DNA from: Bedellia somnulentella
Taxonomy: Eukaryota; Arthropoda; Insecta; Lepidoptera; Bedelliidae
Assembly: GCA_963576735.1 (NCBI GenBank)
Contig: OY755181.1
Location: forward strand, 1,922,001 to 1,986,000
Length of the DNA: 64,000 nucleotides
Reading direction: 5' to 3'
Positions 61,101 through 64,000 of this stretch are shown here, one piece after another; position 1 is the first letter of the stretch; the number at the start of each line of letters is the position of its first letter. The notes below the pieces were generated by a model. It was given only the letters and a program-made list of their open reading frames with translations. It had not been told where the DNA came from and did not search any database. The translations under genes and the position numbers were made by a program.

Positions 61101-63281
61101 AAGGAATTAGAAATTCCTCAGCCACTTTTGGAAATTGAGTGGGGAAAAGATGGTAAAGTAAAGGTTGTTGGTGATGGGTCTCCAGCCGCATCGCCCAAAA
61201 ATCCCTTAAAAGCCCCAATACCGTTAGTCGCCTCTTACGTATACCCATCGGTAGAAACGGGGTAGTGCTATTCTAAGCCGACACTACACGGCAAAATAAC
61301 TGTGATTTTTTATGTCCATTTATATGTTGCTCTTACTTTATGAATATTACTTTATATTGAATTCCGTTAGTTTAATTCGGTCTCCTCCCGCTGGACCAAA
61401 ACTAGTCATTGACACATTAAAAGGCTATGTTTGTTTAATTTTCAGGTTCTTCAGCAACGTCTCAGATAGACGAAGGGATTTCCTATCGCTATTTCTCGTG
61501 TGCTACCTAGCTTTTGCGTTTCCGTTGCGACCTCAAACAAAGCTGTATCTCTTCACATACCTTAGAACGCCACAGCTATTCAGAATCACTTATTTATCCT
61601 CCTATAAATCGTATAAAAGCAGCATGTTCACGAATTTGTATTGGAAGTTACTGTGAGTATATATTTCTTATATTGTAGTAGTTGCTGTGTAGTGCCGGCT
61701 TAGAATTGCACTACCTCATTTCTTCCGGTGGGTGTACGTAAGAGGCGACTAACGGTATAGGGGTTTAAAAGGGATTTTTGGGCGATGCGGTTGGAGACCC
61801 ATCACCAAGAACCTTTATTTCACCATCTAATCCCCACGTAATTTCCAAAAGTGGCTGAGGCATTCCTAATTCCTTAGCTCTGGCTTCCCCTTCTAGGGAT
61901 TTATAGCCGTGAGTATATGTATGTATGTAGTAGGAGTATTATGCACTGAGTCGTAAGGTCATAAATGTCATTAGAGACAGAGGATGTGGAGAGGGTCGGG
62001 ATCTTTAAGTGTAAGCGATATAGACATTGTTAATTGATATGATCCAAGGTGTCAGTTCATATCGCACTTATAACTATTAGCCGGCCACTTTGTCCCGTAT
62101 TCTAACATACATACATACATATACTCACGGCTATAAATCCCGTAACGGGGTAGCCAGAGCTTTGGAATGAAAAAATCCTCAGCCACTTTTGGAAGTTGAT
62201 TGGGAAAAGATGGTAATAATAAATATTTTTGGTGACGGGTCTCCAACCACATCGCCCAAAAATCACTTAAAAAAGCCCCTATACCCTTAGTCGCCTTGTA
62301 CGATCATCCACTGGTAGAAATGGGGTAGTGTTATTCTAAGCCGACACTACACGGCACAATCCTCTTTAAATACCCTCACATTCATCATTCTTCTCATATT
62401 GTATTTTTCATTATGTATGATTTTATTAACCTGTATTGATAATGATAAAAGTTATTTCTTTTCAGAAAAATTATAATATGGGCTACAGTTTTAAGTCACG
62501 TCTTTGCATGCTTGTTCTACAAATTATCCTGCATGACGAAATGGCAATGTGTATCTAAAAATTGGATATCAAAGAAACAGTTGAATTTAATACGCTATCA
62601 TGCGATGGTACGTGAAATCGGATGTTACAGAATTACAATGAATTGCGTCACCGTAAATATATTTCAATCACTAAAATAAACAGAGGATTATTTTAAATAT
62701 AATTTTCAATATAAGTAATAATTTACTTCTACTACTCCAAATGAATATTGTTTGCATATGTACTCGGTGCGATTGACTGGTATAATACACAAATAATAAA
62801 ATAACAAGTAAGGTGTTTGAGTGGAACAGTTCTGTACTTTGGAAGGCGAATAAATTTCATCAGTGTTTTCTTGTGATAATGTTATGACTTAAAAATATTC
62901 TTAATAGACTATTAATTTCTATATTGATCTTAAATACAATAAGTAACGTAGCTACCCTGATTATTGTTACATTTACATTAAAAATGTTTTTTTTAAGGAG
63001 AGAAAACATCGTGGGGAATATCGCATGGAAATTTATGTCACAAGATGTTCAGATGTTTAGTACATCAGCCATCCTTTCAGGGATAAACAGCATGAGTTGA
63101 GTTGTTGAGTTTGAATGAGTATTTTATTGTTTCCAGGGCTCCTACTTCCCAATCTACGTAGCCTCCATGTGGTACATCTTCAACCTGCTCACGATAACTG
63201 GCACGGGCGACGTCACTGCACAAAACAGCTTTGAAGTTATCGAGACCATTATCATCATAGTTATTATTAAGTTTTGTACAG
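33045..63281 (+). CDS. Four-repeat cyclic-nucleotide-binding-domain cation channel (CNGK/tetraKCNG-like), 27 exons, both ends outside the traced part
   Basis: Gene-level entry; each exon is listed separately. Joining the exons gives about 1,954 codons without a stop, and donor and acceptor phases agree at all 26 internal junctions. Residues are numbered from the first full codon at 33,047. Unit 1 is about 78-318 with C-linker/CNBD to about 535. Unit 2 is about 605-870 with C-linker/CNBD to about 1080. Unit 3 is about 1110-1440 with C-linker/CNBD to about 1640. Unit 4 runs from about 1700 to its pore at 1928-1931, and its S6 is cut by the window edge. Pore signatures in order are CLGE, GYGD, GFGD and GTGD. 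CNBD 1 has FGE and a nearby Arg; CNBDs 2 and 3 lack both. The layout matches CNGK channels (four CNG/HCN/EAG-like units in one chain, plasma membrane, cation conduction). Membership is inferred, and ligand and ion are unknown. The N-terminus was not found: exon 1 is entered in mid-codon. Confidence 0.85.
34371..34611 (+). CDS. Channel exon 2: unit 1 C-linker and start of CNBD
   Basis: Acceptor 'tttaattacag'; donor 'atg|gtaatt' between codons. It encodes YYQDLWYEKSGVF, then a C-linker helix region (LPYPLQMEISYDLN) and the first CNBD strands (FYLPGDIVYNHNQNKTFM). PGD in the first beta-strands is a common CNBD feature. Confidence 0.87.
35177..35294 (+). CDS. Channel exon 3: unit 1 CNBD phosphate-binding part
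   Basis: Acceptor 'aatatcaag'; donor 'ccag|gtaact' after one base of a codon. It encodes VCITNGVLEILSDEDDE followed by KGTCFGEISLVYNIP. FGE at 35,261-35,269 is the hallmark of the nucleotide-binding cassette. Confidence 0.9.
35335..35480 (+). mobile_element. RTE-tailed short element, heavily decayed
   Basis: Faint forward copy ('gcgggtgtcgtaggagacaa', 'ttcgggctatgcatataaag') inside intron 3 of the channel gene. Confidence 0.4.
35726..35980 (+). CDS. Channel exon 4: end of unit 1 CNBD and linker
   Basis: Acceptor 'aactatttcag'; donor 'caag|gttagt' after one base. It starts with the split Ala and ARCTVKAATYVECQVLEKYD. The Arg after the FGE motif corresponds to the phosphate-contacting Arg of ligand-competent CNBDs. 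It ends with a basic helical tail (IQERIRRSQNHRDEQIKR). Confidence 0.88.
35996..36148 (+). mobile_element. tRNA-headed SINE, truncated
   Basis: Only the middle and 3' parts remain ('gtgtattcgtaccaagcggc' to 'tattagtacctctaccaacc'), starting 15 bases after the exon 4 boundary. Confidence 0.65.
36335..36440 (+). mobile_element. RTE LINE 3' fragment
   Basis: Contains 'aagagcatgtatgagaagat' and 'gatcgtacaaagtggttcct', the C-terminal reverse-transcriptase region of the RTE family seen at 43.4 kb. Confidence 0.6.
36484..36742 (+). mobile_element. RTE-tailed short element
   Basis: Complete forward copy from 'gccgtgtagtgtcggcttag' to 'gtgagtatatgtatgtatgt', in intron 4 of the channel gene. Confidence 0.85.
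36845..37815 (+). mobile_element. Jockey-like non-LTR retrotransposon, 5'-truncated
   Basis: An open frame (36,864-37,448) encodes the C-terminal end of a reverse transcriptase ORF: SAAYAVRKIREIADIETAR, YFHSIMSYGILLWGKAADVH, FVLQKRAIRSIY. This is the thumb/C-terminal region typical of Jockey/CR1-type insect LINEs. A 3' untranslated part follows ('ttgttgcttcttctctttac') and ends at a T-rich 'gacttttttttttttga' near 37,815. The catalytic domain and endonuclease are missing, so the copy is dead on arrival. It sits in intron 4 of the channel gene in the same direction. Confidence 0.85.
38037..38626 (+). CDS. Channel exon 5: linker and unit 2 S1 to S4
   Basis: Acceptor 'tccattcccag', completing a Gly codon; donor 'gtaaag|gtgtgt' between codons. 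The linker GKSEENPQNSEDYLENRC leads into S1 (RYMLFIVFYICFCYPYFIGF), S2 (IFICIEYIVDLSLRFNIFV), S3 (LSFYLDIMALIPVADLV) and S4 (KGIKLCLVWRISRFFQELE). Confidence 0.87.
38740..38900 (+). mobile_element. RTE LINE 3' fragment
   Basis: The plus-strand frame reads like the RTE C-terminus (ACMKK, EAREVCQDRTNWRSI), followed by 'ctaccccaaagagaaataat'. It lies in intron 5. Confidence 0.65.
38953..39107 (+). CDS. Channel exon 6: unit 2 S5 and turret
   Basis: Acceptor 'ttatattacag'; donor 'tcgaa|gtaagt' after two bases. It encodes VVKYCVYICLTCYWSGVILY (S5) and a Cys-containing turret (CFVKRCAKSSWYDRVMNEF). Confidence 0.85.
39345..39530 (+). CDS. Channel exon 7: unit 2 pore and S6
   Basis: Acceptor 'tatatttcag'; donor 'accag|gtaata' after two bases. 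The pore helix YITSVYFGSTILL is followed by SVGYGDLTPGDHF. GYGD at 39,403-39,414 is the classic K+-selective filter. S6 is FDMVIVAFLSLYGMLLFGF. This is the only unit with an intact GYGD. Confidence 0.92.
39614..39737 (+). CDS. Channel exon 8: unit 2 C-linker, first helices
   Basis: Acceptor 'attaattcaag'; donor 'aatgaa|gtaagt' between codons. It encodes RVRTAFLEVIMTMEKFVHEN through FLELQWQYNE, typical of the A'-B' helices of HCN/CNG C-linkers. Confidence 0.87.
39815..39968 (+). CDS. Channel exon 9: unit 2 C-linker, later helices
   Basis: Acceptor 'aataatttcag'; donor 'actgaaa|gtaagt' after one base. It encodes GVELTSENWLETTFLPSELR through FFQVKNKAFIQTLTE. The LPSELR-like motif matches the 'L..(S/P)LR.E' helix before the CNBD. 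Confidence 0.87.
40125..40348 (+). CDS. Channel exon 10: unit 2 CNBD (degenerate)
   Basis: Acceptor 'aacatttttag'; donor 'tgcaag|gttagt' between codons. It encodes EILLPPGEIVYYVGTVSRDL and YIIENGYCLL, good CNBD beta-roll strands. Where FGE and Arg are expected it has GRCVGLLMLLYGQPAVG. The acidic and basic nucleotide contacts are absent, so cyclic nucleotide binding is doubtful. Confidence 0.87.
40675..40879 (+). CDS. Channel exon 11: end of unit 2 CNBD and linker
   Basis: Acceptor 'tgtattttcag'; donor 'aaggaga|gtaagt' after one base. It encodes LISLSYSDYTSALSLFPEQR (last CNBD strand and C-helix start) and a charged linker (QEELDKLHDNYKPETF). Confidence 0.85.
41030..41105 (+). repeat. tRNA-like sequence in intron
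   Basis: 'catagcctatttggtaggag' resembles an A-box region and 'gtcgcgggttcgaatcctg' a B-box/T-arm. The stems pair only partly, so I call it a tRNA-derived repeat. Confidence 0.5.
41548..41615 (+). repeat. tRNA-like sequence in intron, degenerate
   Basis: 'gcagagtgaccggggcggtg' and 'aggtcgcgggttcgagtgct' resemble the tRNA-like core of the dimeric element at 47.97-48.54 kb, with which it also shares 'cctcatgtgaggattattac'-like flanking sequence. Confidence 0.5.
41662..41855 (+). CDS. Channel exon 12: linker and unit 3 S1
   Basis: Acceptor 'cttcttttag', completing Asn; donor 'attcct|gtaagt' between codons. It encodes SFIFVKKHYKKPTDYSQSF, then VWHAMRLLVAVSLSLLIP as S1. Confidence 0.85.
42216..42380 (+). 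CDS. Channel exon 13: unit 3 S2
   Basis: Acceptor 'cttgattccag'; donor 'ttgaag|gtatgt' between codons; 55 codons. It encodes IPIIILEAFCGLDMYVMLHL (S2, with the conserved acidic residue) and CHPYMTARRYLK (S2-S3 linker). Confidence 0.86.
42557..42788 (-). mobile_element. RTE-tailed short element
   Basis: Reverse copy in intron 13: 'catatactcacggctataaa' at the left, head truncated at 'gaagaaatggggtaggggt'. Confidence 0.82.
42927..43130 (+). CDS. Channel exon 14: unit 3 S3 and S4
   Basis: Acceptor 'tctcaatttcag'; donor 'aagagg|gtaaga' between codons. GPFILDFLINFPWYYAARLI is S3 ('D.l..P' motif). A Cys/His-rich loop (MSCSNCHCYLN) follows, then a weak S4 (ITAFQIYKVPIAFRADSI). Confidence 0.87.
43190..43310 (+). 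mobile_element. LINE tail fragment
   Basis: Contains 'acgggagacctatgtccagc' and 'gatgtctatggactgat', resembling a common lepidopteran LINE 3' end ('ggcctatgtccagcagtgg'-like). Degenerate. Confidence 0.5.
43400..43750 (-). mobile_element. RTE-type LINE, C-terminal reverse transcriptase fragment
   Basis: The minus-strand frame encodes KRMLWFGHVERMDENKVAKE, SRGRTRKTFREQKENVL, RRIMNVREVRENCQ and SKWRSIVSAYPNGNNGREYK, the typical RTE C-terminal tail. It is 5'-truncated and is the longest RTE piece in the window. The 'actctcgcccattattccca' 3' end is shared with many shorter fragments. Confidence 0.82.
43883..45500 (-). mobile_element. Penelope-like element, truncated, with GIY-YIG endonuclease region
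   Basis: Bounded by identical 50-bp inverted repeats (43,883-43,932 and 45,451-45,500; both arms contain 'attttcggatattttaatcg' or its complement). On the minus strand, 45,428-44,643 encodes the tail of the reverse transcriptase (HTVYRKPTHTDRYLN), a linker, and a GIY-YIG-type region (GVYKLD, then ECGLSYIGQTKRSVATRVRE and LAKENRLIPRMIRESIEI). A TGA at 44,991-44,993 interrupts the frame between KLD and ECG. The main reverse transcriptase domain is missing. It is further interrupted by a LINE at 44,007-44,557. It lies in intron 14 of the channel gene, antisense to it. Confidence 0.82.
44007..44557 (-). mobile_element. 5'-truncated non-LTR LINE with RNase H region, nested in the Penelope-like element
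   Basis: The minus-strand frame encodes NADELARRGS, RKLRMVTGIITGHCSLNKH and LCRACMKTEETVNHVMFEC, i.e. the end of an RNase H domain plus a Cys/His C-terminal region as in I/R1/Jockey-type LINEs. The 3' end is a TATC/GATA tetranucleotide run (44,006-44,025). The element is flanked by a perfect 12-bp duplication, 'gttatttgtcat', at 43,995-44,006 and 44,558-44,569. Confidence 0.85.
45839..46046 (+). CDS. Channel exon 15: unit 3 S5 and turret
   Basis: Acceptor with a strong CTT tract ('cttcttcttttcag'); donor 'tatcag|gttggt' after one base. It encodes SYMMSVFKFLLLTIFFLNFY (S5) and a long turret (HKQASNRDYKYMRTEYSPEG). Confidence 0.84.
46061..46130 (+). mobile_element. tRNA-headed SINE, 3' tail fragment next to a splice donor
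   Basis: Only the last approximately 70 bases remain ('gttcagaagtattggtacct' to 'gtgaacgtttatgttatgtt'), starting 14 bases after the exon 15 donor. Confidence 0.75.
46131..47265. other. Intron 15 sequence, no gene seen
   Basis: Very AT-rich. At about 46,572-46,592 lies 'ccaggggcccaattctaca', whose inverted counterpart is at 52,438-52,457. Open frames around 46.6-47.1 kb are compositional. Confidence 0.45.
47266..47515 (+). mobile_element. tRNA-headed SINE, head missing
   Basis: Starts 'aaattatcatggttgttaac' and ends 'ggcgtgaacgtttatgttat'. It has the 'ggaaactagatggcgcttgc' subfamily variant. Confidence 0.83.
47535..47752 (+). mobile_element. RTE-tailed short element, degenerate
   Basis: Forward copy with retained 'ccactcaacttccaaaagtg' and 'catttacagtagta' end. 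It directly follows the SINE. Confidence 0.6.
48068..48143 (+). tRNA. tRNA-like core, unit 1 (probably a pseudo-tRNA within a repeat)
   Basis: Acceptor, D and T arms pair well. The anticodon arm 'acgggggcgtatacccga' would need an eight-base loop or a mismatch, so identity cannot be assigned. The embedding in a repeat makes function unlikely. Confidence 0.35.
48383..48458 (+). tRNA. tRNA-like core, unit 2 (probably a pseudo-tRNA within a repeat)
   Basis: Identical in its tRNA-like part to the core 315 bases upstream; same caveats. Confidence 0.35.
48620..48874 (-). mobile_element. RTE-tailed short element
   Basis: Reverse copy with a CATA tail at the left ('catacatacatatactcacg') and the head 'agccgacactacacagc' at the right. 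Confidence 0.85.
48875..50904. other. Intron 15 sequence, no gene seen
   Basis: Extremely AT-rich. A TA-rich imperfect repeat lies at about 48,880-48,950 ('tatatacactacactatata'). No exon or known repeat family recognised. Confidence 0.45.
50905..51045 (-). mobile_element. RTE LINE 3' fragment, degenerate
   Basis: Contains 'ctatcggagtaggcagaaac' and 'ttttatacatgctttttttat', matching the RTE 3' end in antisense. Confidence 0.55.
51405..51640. mobile_element. RTE LINE fragments, two joined pieces in opposite orientation
   Basis: The plus-strand part (51,405-51,500) encodes SRGRLRSTQSDQIESFL, as in the 30.4 kb fragment. After a (CATA)n tract, 51,580-51,640 is the antisense 3' end ('cccattggggtaggcagaga'). 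Confidence 0.6.
51795..51885 (+). mobile_element. tRNA-headed SINE, internal fragment
   Basis: 'gttaaccgtgagggaaaata' to 'tcatgtgacaatgtatttgt', a diverged piece of the SINE body. Confidence 0.6.
51903..52112 (-). mobile_element. RTE-tailed short element
   Basis: Reverse copy: 'atatactcacggccataaat' at the left, body diverged, head missing. Confidence 0.75.
52488..52853 (+). mobile_element. tRNA-headed SINE, full length
   Basis: The head 'gcgacatgatagtccagtgg' has an altered D/anticodon region; the body is complete, with the 'actagatggcgctgccatgt' subfamily variant. It ends about 20 bases before channel exon 16. Confidence 0.83.
52874..53060 (+). CDS. Channel exon 16: unit 3 pore and S6
   Basis: Acceptor 'ttatctttcag', completing Gly; donor 'ttttgg|gtaagc' after two bases. 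The pore helix STVYLLALYWTTSSF is followed by CGSGFGDITAEG. GFGD at 52,978-52,989 is a conservative variant of GYGD. S6 is ANLILGCFIIIHGSLFFG. Confidence 0.9.
53110..53240 (-). mobile_element. RTE LINE 3' fragment
   Basis: 'tactcacgcccattattcct', 'tatcgatcgccactttgtac' and 'ctcatacatgctcttttatt' are the RTE C-terminus in antisense. Confidence 0.7.
53265..53345 (+). mobile_element. RTE-tailed short element, small fragment
   Basis: 'cactcaatttctaaaagtgg' and 'ggaatttcgaattctaatgc' only. Confidence 0.45.
53551..53728 (+). CDS. Channel exon 17: unit 3 C-linker, first helices
   Basis: Acceptor 'gcctttccag', completing Gly. I chose the donor 'tggtcg|gtgggt' because it restores the phase of the next exon. 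It encodes YVYAKIASLKAVSDQMATDF and FCNAEKVSWDLKRKIIEYW, then YQWKRTGGWS, a C-linker pattern ('YW..QW...GG'). Confidence 0.8.
54284..54505 (+). CDS. Channel exon 18: unit 3 C-linker end and CNBD start
   Basis: Acceptor 'atattttctag'; donor 'ggtaaa|gtaagt' between codons. It encodes HQSILTKLHANLKEDAVLHM, IPLFDGVEFSFFRAIAKHLR and EVMTNIYIIYRGK. 'IPLF......F...I...L' is the canonical start of a CNBD. Confidence 0.9.
54535..54692 (-). mobile_element. RTE LINE 3' fragment
   Basis: 'tatactcacgcccattattc' at the left is the 3' end; 'catgctcttttattcttctc' matches the RTE ORF in antisense. Confidence 0.72.
55100..55360 (-). mobile_element. RTE-tailed short element, near-perfect copy
   Basis: (CATA)n at the left, full body, head 'agccggcactaca' at the right. 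Confidence 0.87.
55598..55858 (+). mobile_element. RTE-tailed short element
   Basis: Forward copy closely resembling the one at 36,484 (both have 'accccatttctacccgtggg' and 'gcgatgtggttggagaccc'), suggesting a shared recent source. Confidence 0.87.
55882..56049 (+). CDS. Channel exon 19: unit 3 CNBD (degenerate)
   Basis: Acceptor 'tccttcttaag'; donor 'cttaag|gtatgt' between codons; 56 codons. It encodes VDVLSANREVECCMGPGGIF, GNIRGTANYLTMSNIVATR and NIDLLCISGIEFHTLLK. FGN replaces FGE, and no Arg sits at the usual phosphate contact. Confidence 0.88.
56121..56272. mobile_element. Penelope-like terminal remnant with inverted ends
   Basis: 'gttatacataataatcggga' at the left and 'cccgattgttatgtataatg' at the right are inverted copies with a mismatch. 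Inside, 'gtgccgaaacatcgggagta' resembles the 'gcccgacgtttcg' motif next to the left terminal repeat of the element at 43.9 kb. Confidence 0.5.
56306..56439. mobile_element. Hairpin-type MITE remnant
   Basis: 'cgtagcattaggcttgtgag' at the left pairs with 'ctcacaaccctcatgctacg' at the right; an inner arm 'gagaaactgacaga' pairs with 'tctgtcagtttctt'. Confidence 0.65.
56642..56737 (+). CDS. Channel exon 20: end of unit 3 CNBD
   Basis: Acceptor 'atatattctag'; donor 'gaatac|gtaagt' between codons; 32 codons reading SYPAVLKRVRRAIKLVPKDY and onward, a basic helix typical of the CNBD C-helix. Confidence 0.82.
56822..57055 (-). mobile_element. tRNA-headed SINE, head missing
   Basis: Minus-strand copy from 'cataaacgttcacgcctata' to 'cctcacgatgttttcactct'. 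Confidence 0.8.
57256..57480. repeat. Unclassified repeat-like block
   Basis: 'gacgtgacaacgtcttacaa', 'gaacgccggttgaatgcaca' and 'cgaagcgccacctagcgaac' look like an old transposon remnant from composition. I cannot place it in a family. Confidence 0.35.
57661..57732 (+). CDS. Channel exon 21: acidic linker between units 3 and 4
   Basis: Acceptor 'aattatttttag'; donor 'aatgtt|gtaagt' between codons; 24 codons reading VYQPQESEEDNGSDGDTMRL and onward. Low-complexity acidic linker; supported mainly by good splice sites and phase. Confidence 0.65.
58018..58260 (+). mobile_element. RTE-tailed short element
   Basis: Forward copy from 'tagttgccggcttagaatgt' to 'ttatggccgtgagtttatgc' plus TATG. It sits between two direct copies of the flanking block 'ctgcatttcggtctacg'. 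Confidence 0.8.
58543..58806 (+). mobile_element. tRNA-headed SINE, head missing
   Basis: Starts 'tttatcatggttgctagcgg' and ends 'ggcgtgaacgtttatgttat'; 'ggaaactagatggcgcttgc' subfamily. Confidence 0.83.
58918..59150 (-). mobile_element. RTE-tailed short element
   Basis: Reverse copy with (CATA)n, an internal deletion after 'ctcagccactttgtaaag', and the head 'agccgacactacc'. Confidence 0.83.
59250..59362 (+). CDS. Channel exon 22: linker into unit 4
   Basis: Acceptor 'taaatttccag'; donor 'cacaa|gtgagt' after two bases. It encodes VNMDVPYDDQLSHGSKSIP and YNIYHISIVLLFFNPHK. Confidence 0.75.
59555..59792 (+). mobile_element. RTE-tailed short element
   Basis: Forward copy from 'ctgtgtagagtcggcttaga' to 'tatagccaagagtatatgta'. 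Confidence 0.82.
59853..59902 (+). CDS. Channel exon 23: unit 4 pre-S1/S1 start (small exon)
   Basis: Acceptor 'cttgaatttcag', completing Lys; donor 'ttatttg|gtaaga' after one base; only 50 bases. It encodes WFRVSVVPDSFCMTLF. Both phases match the neighbouring exons. Confidence 0.72.
60148..60400 (-). mobile_element. RTE-tailed short element
   Basis: Reverse copy: 'catacataaactcacgccta' at the left, head 'agccgacactacaaagc' at the right. Confidence 0.84.
60469..60667 (+). CDS. Channel exon 24: unit 4 S1-S2
   Basis: Acceptor 'atttttacag', completing Glu; donor 'caaaa|gtaagt' after two bases. It encodes EYFMTLVSFGDFMILVYQMAF, then FVYLCIALDALYVIKFIIEI and HTGYIDRFGEYVLNPKKVR. 'D..Y..k.....TGY' is a strong CNG/HCN S2-S3 signature. 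Confidence 0.9.
61048..61296 (-). mobile_element. RTE-tailed short element, near-perfect copy
   Basis: 'catatactcacggctataaa' at the left, 'agccgacactacacggc' at the right. Almost identical to the copy at 25,706. Confidence 0.87.
61446..61652 (+). CDS. Channel exon 25: unit 4 S3-S4
   Basis: Acceptor 'tttaattttcag', completing Lys; donor 'ttact|gtgagt' after two bases. It encodes FFSNVSDRRRDFLSLFLVCY (S3), LRPQTKLYLFTYLRTPQLF and RITYLSSYKSYKSSMF (S4 and S4-S5 linker). Confidence 0.88.
61680..61935 (+). mobile_element. RTE-tailed short element
   Basis: Forward copy from 'gctgtgtagtgccggcttag' to 'gtgagtatatgtatgtatgt', starting about 28 bases after exon 25. Confidence 0.85.
62100..62360 (-). 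mobile_element. RTE-tailed short element
   Basis: Reverse copy with (CATA)n at the left and 'agccgacactacacggcac' at the right. Confidence 0.85.
62466..62607 (+). CDS. Channel exon 26: unit 4 S5 and turret
   Basis: Acceptor 'tttcttttcag', completing Leu; donor 'gcgatg|gtacgt' between codons. It encodes KIIIWATVLSHVFACLFYKL (S5) and SCMTKWQCVSKNWISKKQL (turret). 'H..AC.FY' is the conserved S5 end of CNG/HCN/EAG channels. Confidence 0.9.
62995..63108 (+). mobile_element. tRNA-headed SINE, decayed 3' fragment
   Basis: 'aggagagaaaacatcgtggg' and 'cagccatcctttcagggata' show an old, diverged tail part. Confidence 0.5.
63137..63281 (+). CDS. Channel exon 27: unit 4 pore and start of S6
   Basis: Acceptor 'ttgtttccag'; donor 'tacag|gttagt' after one base. 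The pore helix YFPIYVASMWYIFNLLTI is followed by TGTGDVTAQNSFEV. GTGD at 63,200-63,211 replaces the GYGD Tyr with Thr. S6 starts ETIIIIVIIKFC. The rest of unit 4 lies beyond the window. Confidence 0.9.
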
Positions 63282-63394
63282 GTTAGTTTATTAGGTTTAC
63301 GGTTAAATGCGTAAATAAGTGATATACCAGTCATTCATTCACTCGCGGCTTCACTCACTCACGGAATGAAATAACCTTTAACGTTCAGAAAAGC

Positions 63395-63522
63395 AAGCAC
63401 GAGCGCTACTTTATCGACTCGATAACGGTTAGAATGAGATGGCAGTATACGATACTAAGTAAGTGCGTAAGAGATGGCTGCTTTATCCGACGCGATAACT
63501 AGTTTAAACACGGCTCGTGCTA
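63395..63522 (+). mobile_element. MITE, family 'AGCACGAGC', copy 3
   Basis: Same length and ends as the copy at 28,131 ('aagcacgagcgctactttat' at the left, 'aacacggctcgtgct' at the right). Confidence 0.8.
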
Positions 63523-63726
63523 GGTCTGCAGGTAGTGATATATTGGATAAAATAATTATTTTTAAAATTTCCTGTTTGTCGAAGTAAATTCAATACTATA
63601 GGCCTTTTAGAGTTCACTTTGATACCTTAATGGTTAAAATATGATTAGAACAGTCCAAGAGACTAATTTCGACAAATTGATTTACTTCTTTTTACATCAA
63701 TTATTTTTTTCTACGGACACTTATAA

Positions 63727-64000
63727 AACGACGTGATAGCTCAATGGGTAGAACACCGCTTAACGTGCAAGCGACTAGTGTTCAAATCCCGGGGTGGGGC
63801 CTACATCAATTTGTCTTTTCTGAAGACATATGTGTGGTTAATTTATCATGATTGTTAACGGTGAGGGAAAACATCGTGATGAAACCCACATGACTGAGTT
63901 GTACTTAGTCATGTGACAGTGAATTCGTACAAAACGGCGATAGGCCTGCCCCCTATCACGTGAGTACACTGTCCATGCAAAACGTGGGTATTCTGAACAC
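63727..64000 (+). mobile_element. tRNA-headed SINE, cut by window edge
   Basis: The head 'cgacgtgatagctcaatggg' is close to the copy at 29,264; the body continues to the right edge. Confidence 0.83.

Overview
This window looks like nuclear DNA of an insect, most likely a moth or butterfly. It is AT-rich with small exons and long introns. It carries a first coding exon of a held-out-wings/quaking type STAR RNA-binding protein, and it is crowded with short retroelements and their fragments (a tRNA-headed SINE, an RTE-tailed short element, RTE, Jockey-like and Penelope-like pieces) plus small inverted-repeat DNA elements. There is no sign of prokaryotic genes, operons or CRISPR.

Layout. Positions 1-22,700 hold no protein-coding exon I can support; they contain scattered repeats, a few GC-richer islands, and presumably the first intron of the STAR gene. 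Positions 22,726-22,852 (minus strand) are that gene's first coding exon, with its 5' leader to the right. Positions 23,200-33,044 are repeats and unassigned sequence. From 33,045 to the right edge, the plus strand carries one very large multi-exon gene. I could trace 27 consecutive exons (about 5,865 coding bases, about 1,954 codons) whose splice phases agree at every junction. The gene is open at both ends.

The large gene is the main result. It encodes a cation channel made of at least four consecutive six-transmembrane units. Units 1-3 are each followed by a C-linker and a cyclic-nucleotide-binding domain (CNBD). Unit 4 is followed to its pore, and its S6 and CNBD lie beyond the window. 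Four such units in one chain is the layout of the CNGK/tetraKCNG channels first described in sea urchin sperm, a Nav/Cav-like pseudotetramer built from CNG/HCN/EAG-type parts. The four pore loops differ: CLGE, GYGD, GFGD and GTGD. Only CNBD 1 keeps both the FGE motif and an arginine in the phosphate-binding region; CNBDs 2 and 3 have lost both. The channel may therefore have an asymmetric pore with one main ligand-sensing domain.

The introns of this gene are packed with transposons, several nested: an approximately 770-bp inverted-repeat element inside a short element, and a 5'-truncated RNase H-bearing LINE with a 12-bp target duplication inside a Penelope-like element bounded by identical 50-bp inverted repeats. 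All calls come from reading the sequence; no database search was run.
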